Shown: positions 47,104-54,023 of the stretch, piece after piece
Numbering within the stretch: position 1 is the stretch's first letter
Layout: each line of letters opens with the position of its first letter
Program-made: the position numbers and the translations under genes
The notes under the pieces: generated by a model
The model's database searches: none
The model's input: only the letters and a program-made list of their open reading frames with translations
What the model was told of the DNA's origin: nothing
Source of the DNA: Candidatus Nitrospira nitrosa
GTDB lineage: Bacteria > Nitrospirota > Nitrospiria > Nitrospirales > Nitrospiraceae
NCBI RefSeq assembly: GCF_001458735.1
Contig: NZ_CZQA01000010.1
Coordinates: 124,001 to 188,000 of the forward strand
Reading direction: 5' to 3'
DNA: 64,000 nucleotides

Positions 47104-48034
47104 TGATCGCGGTATCGCATTACTGCTTGCGCTCCTGGTCCTGACCCTCCTCACCGCCCTCATACTCGAATTCGACGCAGAGGCCAGACGAGAATACCGA
47201 GCAGCCGCCACCTTTCGCGACGACTATAAAGCCACCATGCTGACCCGGGCCGCCGTCCAGGCCACAAAAGCCGTGCTGCTCCAAGATCTGTTGCGGGAAA
47301 AGATGACCGGCCAGAAATACGACGGTCCGACCGATATCTGGGCTATGCCGATCAAGCAGTTGCCGATCGGCGACGGGTTCCTCACCGCTCAGATCCGGGA
47401 CGAGACGGGGAAAGTGAACCTAAACGATCTTGCCTCGACCTCAGGAGGTGAGCTGGAGCAAAAGAAGAAGGTGGCCCGGGTCAAACGACTCTTTGAGTTG
47501 CTGAGAATCAGCCCCAATCTGGTTGATGCGCTCATCGATTGGGTGGACCAGGACGAAGCCCCTCAGCCGGCCGGCGCCGAGAGCCTCTACTATCAATCTT
47601 TGAGACCACCCTACCGCGCCGCCAACAGTCCCCTCCCGGGCTTGGGGGATTTGAGGCTCATCAAGGGATTTACGCCGGAGGTCATCGAGCGGATCACGCC
47701 CTACATCACCGTCTTTCCCATGGAGGGCAGTGCCGCCATGAATGTCAACACGGCCGATCCGATCGTGCTTCAGACCTTAGACCCGGCCGTCACTCAATCC
47801 GTAGCGATGGAGATCGTGCAGGGGCGACCGTTCAAGACCAAAGTGGAACTCGACCGGGTCAGCAGCTTTCAAGAAATCGGCCGGACACTGCGAAACGATT
47901 ACGACATTAAGTCTGATTATTTTTCGGCACGTCTGGCTATCACCGTCAATGAAACCACCAAGAGCTCGCTGGTCATTTTGAAACGAGATGCCGGCAAGGG
48001 AGATAGTACGGTGGAATACTTGCGGATTCTCTAG
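47090..48034 (+). CDS. gspK: Minor pseudopilin GspK
   Basis: This is a 314-residue large tip pseudopilin. The prepilin site is DRG/IALLLALLVLTLLTALILE, without Glu at +5. That is normal for GspK, the first subunit of the tip. The mature protein has the GspK alpha-helical insertion (VNLNDLAS, LFELLRISPNLVDALIDWVDQDE, LRLIKGFTPEVIERITPYI) and NVNTADPIVLQTL, a helix-hairpin-helix-like element. It is the last T2SS gene. Its position after gspM, instead of next to gspJ as in Vibrio or Escherichia, is unusual. Confidence 0.9.
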   Translation: MPRADDRGIALLLALLVLTLLTALILEFDAEARREYRAAATFRDDYKATMLTRAAVQATKAVLLQDLLREKMTGQKYDGPTDIWAMPIKQLPIGDGFLTAQIRDETGKVNLNDLASTSGGELEQKKKVARVKRLFELLRISPNLVDALIDWVDQDEAPQPAGAESLYYQSLRPPYRAANSPLPGLGDLRLIKGFTPEVIERITPYITVFPMEGSAAMNVNTADPIVLQTLDPAVTQSVAMEIVQGRPFKTKVELDRVSSFQEIGRTLRNDYDIKSDYFSARLAITVNETTKSSLVILKRDAGKGDSTVEYLRIL

Positions 48035-48072
48035 CGGAACATGAGGGGGGTTGAGCTTCGCGGTGCAAGTCT

Positions 48073-48120
48073 CACGTTTCTTGTCGGACACCAGAATCCC
48101 GCAACACGAAACAGGAAACC
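48073..48120. repeat. Inverted-repeat element, GAAAC/GTTTC family, copy 3
   Basis: CACGTTTCTTGTC (48073-48085) and ACACGAAACAGGAAACC (48104-48120) are partial inverted repeats in the gap between the convergent gspK and partner-switch genes. They could also act as a transcription end point. Confidence 0.5.
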
Positions 48121-48127
48121 ATGCATC

Positions 48128-49030
48128 TCACCCGCCTAGTGGCACTGTGATCGTGACTTCATTCCCCCGTTCATTGTAGGTCAGACTTGGGAAAAAAGCT
48201 CGCGTCAGAACGATCCCTCGGCCACTCGCACCCTCCGATTCGCGGATTTCCTGAGATCGTGCCAGCACCGTCCTCCAGGGGAATCCCTTTCCTTCATCAG
48301 TGATCCGATACTCCAGATGGTTCTCACTCCGCTCGTGAAACACACGAATTGTCACACGGCGTGCTCTGAGACGCGGTTGCGCCACCCGTTGAGCCAGCAA
48401 CTGATCATAACAACCACTGGCCAGAGCCTCCTGTTTTTCCAGGTCTTGAATCTCGAGATTCCCATGTTCAACGGCATTGAAGAGTAATTCTTGCAGCGCA
48501 CCCTGAATATGGATTCTCTGAACCGGCGGTAATGCAAAAGCGGTCATCTTGAGCAGCCACGAAATGACTCCGGGGATATACCCAGGATCAGAATCAATGG
48601 TCAACTCATAGTCAAATTGTCGAGCCCCCGGCACATCCAGCGGATGACAAGGCAGGAAGTCCTGAGCACGCTGCAGCACGGAGTACAGTTCTTCCTCGGC
48701 AACGGGCTTGTGCAGGTAATCAAATGCCCCGCCACGCAATGCCTCGACGATCAGTCGTTCCGGCGCATTCTGCGCCATGACGATCACCGGACATGGCTCA
48801 TGCCGGGCCTTGAGCTCCTTGACCAACGCCACTCCGGCACCGCCCGGAAGAAACATGTCGGTGATCACAACATCCGGAGCCGCCTCCTCAATTTTGGCCA
48901 TTGCAACCACAGGGTCGGGAACGCTCGTCACCGCAAACCCTCGGCCTTGCACGTAACGGGCAATTTGCGATTGCGTCTCCACGCAGGGATCGATGACCAA
49001 CAGTTGATCCACTGGTAACGGCATATTCAT
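48128..49030 (-). CDS. Response-regulator receiver fused to an RsbW-like ATPase (anti-sigma/partner-switch kinase)
   Basis: This 300-residue cytoplasmic protein has an N-terminal receiver domain (LLVIDPCVETQ, phospho-acceptor D58 in VVITDMFLPGG, conserved K in DYLHKPVAE). A GHKL ATPase domain of the RsbW/SpoIIAB type follows (N-box QELLFNAVEHGN, DEGKGFPW, GASGRGIVLTR). In partner switching such kinases phosphorylate a STAS anti-anti-sigma factor. The receiver suggests phosphorylation controls the switch. It is the last gene of the operon; its start overlaps the Hpt gene stop (ATGA). Its likely partner is the STAS protein encoded at 50759-51109. Confidence 0.85.
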   Translation of the reverse strand: MNMPLPVDQLLVIDPCVETQSQIARYVQGRGFAVTSVPDPVVAMAKIEEAAPDVVITDMFLPGGAGVALVKELKARHEPCPVIVMAQNAPERLIVEALRGGAFDYLHKPVAEEELYSVLQRAQDFLPCHPLDVPGARQFDYELTIDSDPGYIPGVISWLLKMTAFALPPVQRIHIQGALQELLFNAVEHGNLEIQDLEKQEALASGCYDQLLAQRVAQPRLRARRVTIRVFHERSENHLEYRITDEGKGFPWRTVLARSQEIRESEGASGRGIVLTRAFFPSLTYNERGNEVTITVPLGG

Positions 49031-49398
49031 GCAGCCATTCCTTGGTCAAGGATCGGACGCAGGCTAGCCAGCAGGCGATGAAGCTCCTGCTCCAACGTGG
49101 CATAGAGATCCCCACCCTTGGTCAGGTTTCCGGCTTTCGCGGACTCTTCTAATTCTTTGCAGGCCAGGAGAGCAGCCGGAGCACAAAACTGTAAAATTGC
49201 CCCCTTCAATCGATGACTGGATCGCGCCACCGCAGCAGCATCTCCAGCAGCGAGAGCCGCCTGGGCTTGAGCCAAATCTTTGGGACCATGCTCTAGAAAC
49301 AGCTCAATCATCATCAGGAGCGTCTCGAGGTCCTGATCCACACGAGCAAGCGCCTCTTCATAGTTAAAAGCTGGTTCCTGATTCAGACGATCATTCAT
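49027..49398 (-). CDS. Hpt phosphotransfer-domain protein
   Basis: This 123-residue all-alpha protein carries one HPt domain with the phosphorylated histidine H62 in RSSHRLKGAIL. It probably passes phosphate between receiver domains: candidates are the receivers of the two flanking proteins in the same operon. The start overlaps the end of the PP2C gene by 8 bases. No kinase domain is attached. Confidence 0.85.
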   Translation of the reverse strand: MNDRLNQEPAFNYEEALARVDQDLETLLMMIELFLEHGPKDLAQAQAALAAGDAAAVARSSHRLKGAILQFCAPAALLACKELEESAKAGNLTKGGDLYATLEQELHRLLASLRPILDQGMAA

Positions 49399-50602
49399 GA
49401 GTCTGTGTCTCCCTCAATTCCACCGCCATGACCGCCACATCATCAGGGAATTGCTCATGCCCCAGCCACCGAACTGCCTCGTTGACCGCACTGGACAAGA
49501 CCTCCGACAGAGGTTGCCGGCCAAGCGTACAAACGAGCTGCTCTAAACGATCTTGTCCCCACAGATTGCCAGTTGCGTCCGGCACTTCATAGAGACCGTC
49601 ACTCAACACATAGAGCCGATCACCGGGGTCAACCGAAAGCACTTCCGTGCCGTAGATTGTCGACGAATCAAACCCCAGCGGGAGATTCGGTTTCGCGATC
49701 CAATAGACCTCGCCGGACTTGCGATGAAGAAATACCCCGCTATGCCCCGCCGTCGCGTAAGAGAGGGTATGAGAGCGGATATCAAGCGTCGCAAACACGA
49801 TCGTGAAATAGTGCCCGTTCTCCGTGAGTGGAAAGTGCTTGTTGGCTTCAGTCAGGATCGCCCCGGGATCACTCGACCCGACATGACGGAGCAAGCTCTC
49901 TCGGCGAAGAAACGTGGCAAAGGACGCAGATCGCAAGGCCGGTGAAACGCCGTGACCAGACGCATCAAGCAGATACAGCCCCAACAGGTTGTCACTCCAC
50001 GGGACCACGTTAAAGAGATCTCCGCCTAACCCGAGTGATGGTCGATACACACGAACCATCTCTACACCGGGAACGATCGTCCCCGACACGGGAAGCAATG
50101 ACTCGACATACCGCGCCGCCGACTGTAATTCACGTTCGAGTGTGTCTTGCTTTCGACGGATCTCCGCCGTGACGTCTTCCAGGCGTCTGATCAAACCCGC
50201 AGCACGGATCCCGGCTTGCACGCGAGCTGTGATTTCATACTTACTGGCGGCCTTGCTGAGAAAATCATCCGCTCCGCGAGCCAACCCTTCCGCGATCTGC
50301 TCCGGTTGATCATTGCTCGTCATCATCAGAATTTGACTCGACAAGAGTTCTGGGTCCTGGCGAACCAGTTCACAGAACGAGGGGCCATCCATCTCGGGCA
50401 TCATCCAGTCCAAGATCGTCAAATCCGGACGCTCACGGCGGAGCATGTCCAACCCGACCTTGCCGTCATCAGCCTGTAGGACTCGATACCCTAGCCGTTT
50501 GAGTCGAGCCGCCAACGCAACACGAGCCGTCGGCTCATCGTCTATGATGAGCACGGTTTGAGGTGTGACGTGCGTCCTGTGTTCAACCGAGGTTGAGGGC
50601 AT
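49391..50602 (-). CDS. Receiver-PP2C (RsbU/SpoIIE-type) serine phosphatase
   Basis: This protein of about 403 residues has an N-terminal receiver domain (VLIIDDEPTARVAL, phospho-acceptor D65 in LTILDWMMPEMDG, K in DDFLSKAAS). A coiled linker follows, then a SpoIIE/RsbU PP2C domain (YRPSLGLGGDLFNV, YLLDASGHGVSPAL, LSDGLYEVPD, FPDDVAVMAVEL) with the metal-binding aspartates. It would dephosphorylate the STAS protein when its receiver is phosphorylated. The ATG at 50602 is preferred over a frame opening at 50725, which runs through a repeat element; AGGG lies 6 bases before the ATG. Confidence 0.87.
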   Translation of the reverse strand: MPSTSVEHRTHVTPQTVLIIDDEPTARVALAARLKRLGYRVLQADDGKVGLDMLRRERPDLTILDWMMPEMDGPSFCELVRQDPELLSSQILMMTSNDQPEQIAEGLARGADDFLSKAASKYEITARVQAGIRAAGLIRRLEDVTAEIRRKQDTLERELQSAARYVESLLPVSGTIVPGVEMVRVYRPSLGLGGDLFNVVPWSDNLLGLYLLDASGHGVSPALRSASFATFLRRESLLRHVGSSDPGAILTEANKHFPLTENGHYFTIVFATLDIRSHTLSYATAGHSGVFLHRKSGEVYWIAKPNLPLGFDSSTIYGTEVLSVDPGDRLYVLSDGLYEVPDATGNLWGQDRLEQLVCTLGRQPLSEVLSSAVNEAVRWLGHEQFPDDVAVMAVELRETQTHE

Positions 50603-50638
50603 TGGGCACCCTGAGTTGGGGTGGGGCTTTAGATTTTT

Positions 50639-50706
50639 GGTTCCGAGTTCCAGGTCTTGGAGGCCCTGTGTAGGCAGCATGAAACCTGAAACAAGCAACT
50701 CGAACC
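50639..50706. repeat. Inverted-repeat element, GAAAC/GTTTC family, copy 4
   Basis: GGTTCCGAGTTCCAGGT (50639-50655) pairs imperfectly with a right arm at 50684-50706 that begins ACCTGAAACAAGC and ends CTCGAACC. It lies between the STAS gene and the PP2C gene. The paired GAAAC motif links it to the other copies. Confidence 0.5.
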
Positions 50707-50758
50707 GTACGATTCCTACACACAATACGTTTCAGGAACAAGGCGGCACGACGTCCGT

Positions 50759-51109
50759 CTAGGCTGCTTTCTGCTGTGCCGCCAATGCATCCTGCTCATT
50801 GTCATACACAGGGATCAGTTTCTGAATATTTGCAAGACTCATGATTTCACGCACATAGCTTTGCGGTTTCAACATGCTGACTTTTCCCTGGCTCAGTTTA
50901 AAATTCTGAGACACAAGCGCCAGCAGTCCAAGCCCTGAACTATCGACAAAGCGGACTTCAGCCATATTCAGGATCAAATGCCGGCAACCCTTTTGCCGAA
51001 TGGCCTCCACCGCCGTTTTAAATTGCTCACGATTGGCATAGGTGAGATCCCCGGTCAACTCGAGCACCACGCCATTCAAGACCGGGCGCTCTTTCGTCTG
51101 CATCGCCAT
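50759..51109 (-). CDS. STAS-domain anti-anti-sigma factor
   Basis: This is a 116-residue single STAS domain. The phospho-site Ser57 lies in VRFVDSSGLGLLAL, the family signature of SpoIIAA/RsbV-type switches. Other conserved parts are LELTGDLTYANREQF and LILNMAE. The ATG at 51109 has a near-perfect GGAGG 5 bases upstream, so strong translation is expected. The RsbW-like kinase and RsbU-like phosphatase of the same operon are the likely antagonistic regulators of its phosphorylation. The final target (sigma factor or other protein) is not encoded in the window. Confidence 0.88.
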   Translation of the reverse strand: MAMQTKERPVLNGVVLELTGDLTYANREQFKTAVEAIRQKGCRHLILNMAEVRFVDSSGLGLLALVSQNFKLSQGKVSMLKPQSYVREIMSLANIQKLIPVYDNEQDALAAQQKAA

Positions 51110-51207
51110 ATCAACCTCCTTAATTAAGAACCATCGCGATTGCTGTATGCACGTGAAGCGTCCGAATCCAAATCGAGATACGCTTCAAGCCTCACACGTC
51201 ACTCTCA

Positions 51208-52272
51208 TCAACGGCTCACATGCGTTAAGATGGCCCCGGCAATATCGCCCAGGGGGAGCACCTTATCCACTGCTCCTGCTTTGATCGCTTCTTTCGGCAT
51301 ACCAAACACGACGCAGCTCGCCTCATCTTGCGCGATCGTGAACGCACCCGCCTGTTTCATCGTCAACAATTCCTTTGCACCATCCCCACCCATCCCGGTC
51401 AAAATCACCCCGATAGCATTGGCACCGGCATAACGCGCCACGGAGGCAAACAGGACGTCCACCGATGGCCGATGCCGATTGACCGGAGGATCCTGATTGA
51501 TGCGAACGGTATACCGGGCGCCGCTCCGTTCCAGCGCCATATGATAGCCGCCAGGAGCAACCAAGGCATGTCCCGGCAACACGCTATCCCCGTCTTCTGC
51601 CTCCTTGACAGAGATCCGACAGAGCCCATTCATCCTATCAGCCCAGGTCTTCGTAAACCGCTCAGGCATGTGTTGCGTAATCAGAACAGGCGGCGTATTG
51701 GGAGGAAGGACCTCCAAGACATCTTTGACAGCTTCCGTCCCCCCGGTAGAGGAACCGATGGCGATAATCGTATCAGTCGTCTTGATCATGGCCTGTGATC
51801 CGTTGCGACCTGACACCTGGCTCGGCTGCGCAGAGGCCGTAGGGCGATCCCCGAGTGAGATGCGCTTCAGATTGGCACAGGCGGCTGCTTTGACTTTTGC
51901 GATCAGATCCTGGGCCACCTCATCCATTCCTTCACGAAGGTCGATTTTTGGTTTGGTAATAAAATCTACCGCACCGAGTTCGAGGGCCCGGAGCGTCGTT
52001 TGACAGCCTGCTTCGGTAAGAGAGCTCACCATCACGACAGGCATCGGGTGCCCCCGCATGAGTTTTTCGAGAAATGTGATGCCATCCATCCTCGGCATTT
52101 CAACATCCAGGGTAATGACATCGGGATTCAACGCCTTGATCTTCTCTCGCGCGATATAGGGGTCAGGTGCCGAACCGATGACTTCGATCTCCTGATCCTT
52201 TGCGAGCAACGATGCCAGGACCTGGCGCATCAATGCCGAATCATCCACGTTGAGGACTCGAATCTTCTTCAT
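51208..52272 (-). CDS. cheB: Chemotaxis response regulator / protein-glutamate methylesterase CheB
   Basis: This 354-residue enzyme removes methyl groups from (and may deamidate) chemoreceptors. The receiver domain has VLNVDDSALMRQVL, D56 in VITLDVEMPRMDG and K in DFITKPK. The methylesterase domain has the triad S175 (IGSSTGGTEA), H201 (ITQHMPERF) and D297 (GMGGDGAKELL). The ATG at 52272 (MKKIRVLNVDDS) is supported by AGGGG 5 bases upstream. The frame is open further, to 52323, but that part overlaps a repeat element. The phosphodonor CheA is not in the window. Confidence 0.93.
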   Translation of the reverse strand: MKKIRVLNVDDSALMRQVLASLLAKDQEIEVIGSAPDPYIAREKIKALNPDVITLDVEMPRMDGITFLEKLMRGHPMPVVMVSSLTEAGCQTTLRALELGAVDFITKPKIDLREGMDEVAQDLIAKVKAAACANLKRISLGDRPTASAQPSQVSGRNGSQAMIKTTDTIIAIGSSTGGTEAVKDVLEVLPPNTPPVLITQHMPERFTKTWADRMNGLCRISVKEAEDGDSVLPGHALVAPGGYHMALERSGARYTVRINQDPPVNRHRPSVDVLFASVARYAGANAIGVILTGMGGDGAKELLTMKQAGAFTIAQDEASCVVFGMPKEAIKAGAVDKVLPLGDIAGAILTHVSR

Positions 52273-52282
52273 GAACACCCCT

Positions 52283-52340
52283 ACGTTTCGGGTTTCAGGC
52301 TTCTTGTTCTCGGACAATTTCAAACAAGGACCATGAAATG
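52283..52340. repeat. GAAAC/GTTTC-family repeat element, copy 5
   Basis: ACGTTTCGGGTTTCAGGC begins at 52283, with a second half containing TTTCAAAC and ATGAAATGAG at 52319-52341. Pairing is weaker than in the other copies. It lies between cheD and cheB. Confidence 0.4.
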
Positions 52341-52357
52341 AGAACCGCCTACGTCAG

Positions 52358-52969
52358 CTAAAAGAGCGTCACATCCTCCTCCACCGGCTTCTCGACCGTT
52401 TGGATCTTTGTGGCATATTCATTCTCACGTTCAAGAATGGTCTTATTCTTCAACCGTTCTATCTTTTTAAGGAGCACGCGGCCGGAGTCTGTAAAATAAT
52501 AAACTTTGCGCGGACAGACGTCTCCCAAATCCGTTTTCACCGCCTTGAGTCCCTCTGTTTCAAGAAAGGTGAGGACCCACTCAGCATTTCGAGCTCCGAC
52601 GTCGATATTCCCCTCGTAGATTTTCCCGGCCCCGAAGAGCTTTACCTCCAGCCGACTCTTTACGCCTCCCAATTTCAAGATTTCATTGATCAACGATTCC
52701 ATCGCATAGGAGCCGTATCGAGTCGATTCACCCCAGGAGTCGTTTCCGCCGTCTTTTGGCTTGGGCAACATGAAATGATTCATTCCACCCACACCCGTGA
52801 TCGGATCACGGATACAGGCGGAGATACAGGACCCGAGCACGGTATACACAATCATGGGAGTGGAACTGACAAAAAACTCCCCGGGCAAGATCGCCGCGAT
52901 CTCATGAGGAAACCGACTATCTCGCATCCGTCGAATATGCGAAAACGGGTTCGCGGCGCTGGGTACCAT
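52358..52969 (-). CDS. cheD: Chemoreceptor glutamine deamidase CheD
   Basis: This 203-residue protein deamidates receptor glutamines and in some bacteria interacts with CheC. The catalytic residues are visible: C48 in TVLGSCISACI and H65 in GGMNHFMLP. Other conserved segments are RYGSYAMESLINEI, EVKLFGAGKI, GARNAEWVLTFLE and GRVLLKKIERLKN. The ATG at 52969 lies 4 bases from the cheR stop with GGAG upstream. It has about 40 extra C-terminal residues that are charged and without motif. Confidence 0.92.
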   Translation of the reverse strand: MVPSAANPFSHIRRMRDSRFPHEIAAILPGEFFVSSTPMIVYTVLGSCISACIRDPITGVGGMNHFMLPKPKDGGNDSWGESTRYGSYAMESLINEILKLGGVKSRLEVKLFGAGKIYEGNIDVGARNAEWVLTFLETEGLKAVKTDLGDVCPRKVYYFTDSGRVLLKKIERLKNKTILERENEYATKIQTVEKPVEEDVTLF

Positions 52970-52973
52970 GCGA

Positions 52974-53792
52974 TTAGCGCTCCTTCTGGTAGATGGTGGG
53001 GCCCATGACCTTGAATGGATGCTCGACCCACTGCAGGCTTTCGGAATGACCGATGAACAGATGCCCCCCCGGCTTCAGATACTGATAGAACTTGTTCACA
53101 AGCTGCTCCTGAGTGGGGCGATCGAAATAGATCATGACATTCCGGCAAAAAATGAGGTCCAATGGGCTCTTAATCGGGAACCGCGCATCCATGAGATTCA
53201 ACCGTCTGAACTGGATCATCGAGGCCAGATGCGGCTTGACCTTCAACAAACCTTCACTTTCCCCTCTCCCGCGTAAAAAATGCCGTTTAACGAGCTCGGG
53301 CGACACATCGCGCATGCGGTCTGCCTCATACCGGCCCGCTGCCGCTTTCGCCAAGACGCGGGTCGACAAATCAGAGGCTAGAATCTTGAAGTCCCACCGT
53401 TGAGGATCAGAAACACCTTCGTAGAGCGTCATGGCGATCGTGTAGGGCTCTTCACCGGTCGAGCAAGCGGAGGACCAAATACGAACGCGCTTGTCTTTCT
53501 CCAATTCCGGCAGGATCCGCTCGCGCAGATAATCGAAGTGCTTGGGTTCTCTGAAAAAGTCGGTCTTGTTGGTCGAGATCAGGTCCAACATTCGGGTGAA
53601 CTCTTCCTTCGTCGCATCACCCGTGATTTGCTCATAATATTCCGTGAACGTCGTCAACCCGAGGTCTCGCAATCGCTTCGACAGCCGAGACGCCAACAGC
53701 GTTTGTTTTTGATCCCCGAGCGAAATACCGCTTTCGTCATAAATCAGTTTGCGAAAACGAAGAAACTCATCGGAAGTAATCCCATAATCCAT
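52974..53792 (-). CDS. cheR: Chemotaxis protein-glutamate methyltransferase CheR
   Basis: This is a 272-residue SAM-dependent methyltransferase of chemoreceptors. The N-terminal alpha domain (FRKLIYDESGISLGDQK, RLRDLGLTTFTEYY) is followed by the catalytic domain with NKTDFFREPKHFDYL, WSSACSTGEEPYTIAM (SAM site), ILASDLSTRVL and DLIFCRNVMIYFD. The C-terminus lacks a receptor-tethering pentapeptide site. The ATG at 53792 has GGAG 5 bases upstream; a GTG at 53798 is the alternative. It is the first gene of the minus-strand operon, with a FliA-like promoter upstream. Confidence 0.93.
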   Translation of the reverse strand: MDYGITSDEFLRFRKLIYDESGISLGDQKQTLLASRLSKRLRDLGLTTFTEYYEQITGDATKEEFTRMLDLISTNKTDFFREPKHFDYLRERILPELEKDKRVRIWSSACSTGEEPYTIAMTLYEGVSDPQRWDFKILASDLSTRVLAKAAAGRYEADRMRDVSPELVKRHFLRGRGESEGLLKVKPHLASMIQFRRLNLMDARFPIKSPLDLIFCRNVMIYFDRPTQEQLVNKFYQYLKPGGHLFIGHSESLQWVEHPFKVMGPTIYQKER

Positions 53793-53854
53793 AGTCACTC
53801 CACCAGGTGAATCTGATACGCCAAGTTCCTACCCACTCCTGTAAAGTCTTGGCT

Positions 53855-53882
53855 TTATCGGTCGGTTGCGATCGATTCTTGA
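53855..53882 (-). promoter_or_regulatory. FliA-type (sigma-28) promoter before cheR
   Basis: On the minus strand, TCAAGAAT (53875-53882) is followed after 12 bases by ACCGATAA (53855-53862). The -10 matches the sigma-28 consensus GCCGATAA at 7 of 8 positions and the -35 matches TAAAGTTT at 5 of 8. The leader to the cheR ATG would be about 56 bases. Sigma-28 control suits chemotaxis genes, but no flagellar gene is in the window. Confidence 0.45.
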
Positions 53883-54023
53883 CAGGATGCTCGATTGGAG
53901 ATGATCTGAGCAGTTTCGCGATGTTAGTGCTCACGTCAATTCAAGAAGGGCCGAAATCATCCGATAAGAAGAGACATCATTTTTCACATCGCAGCAGGAC
54001 CCCAAACACCTGGAATCTGTTCA

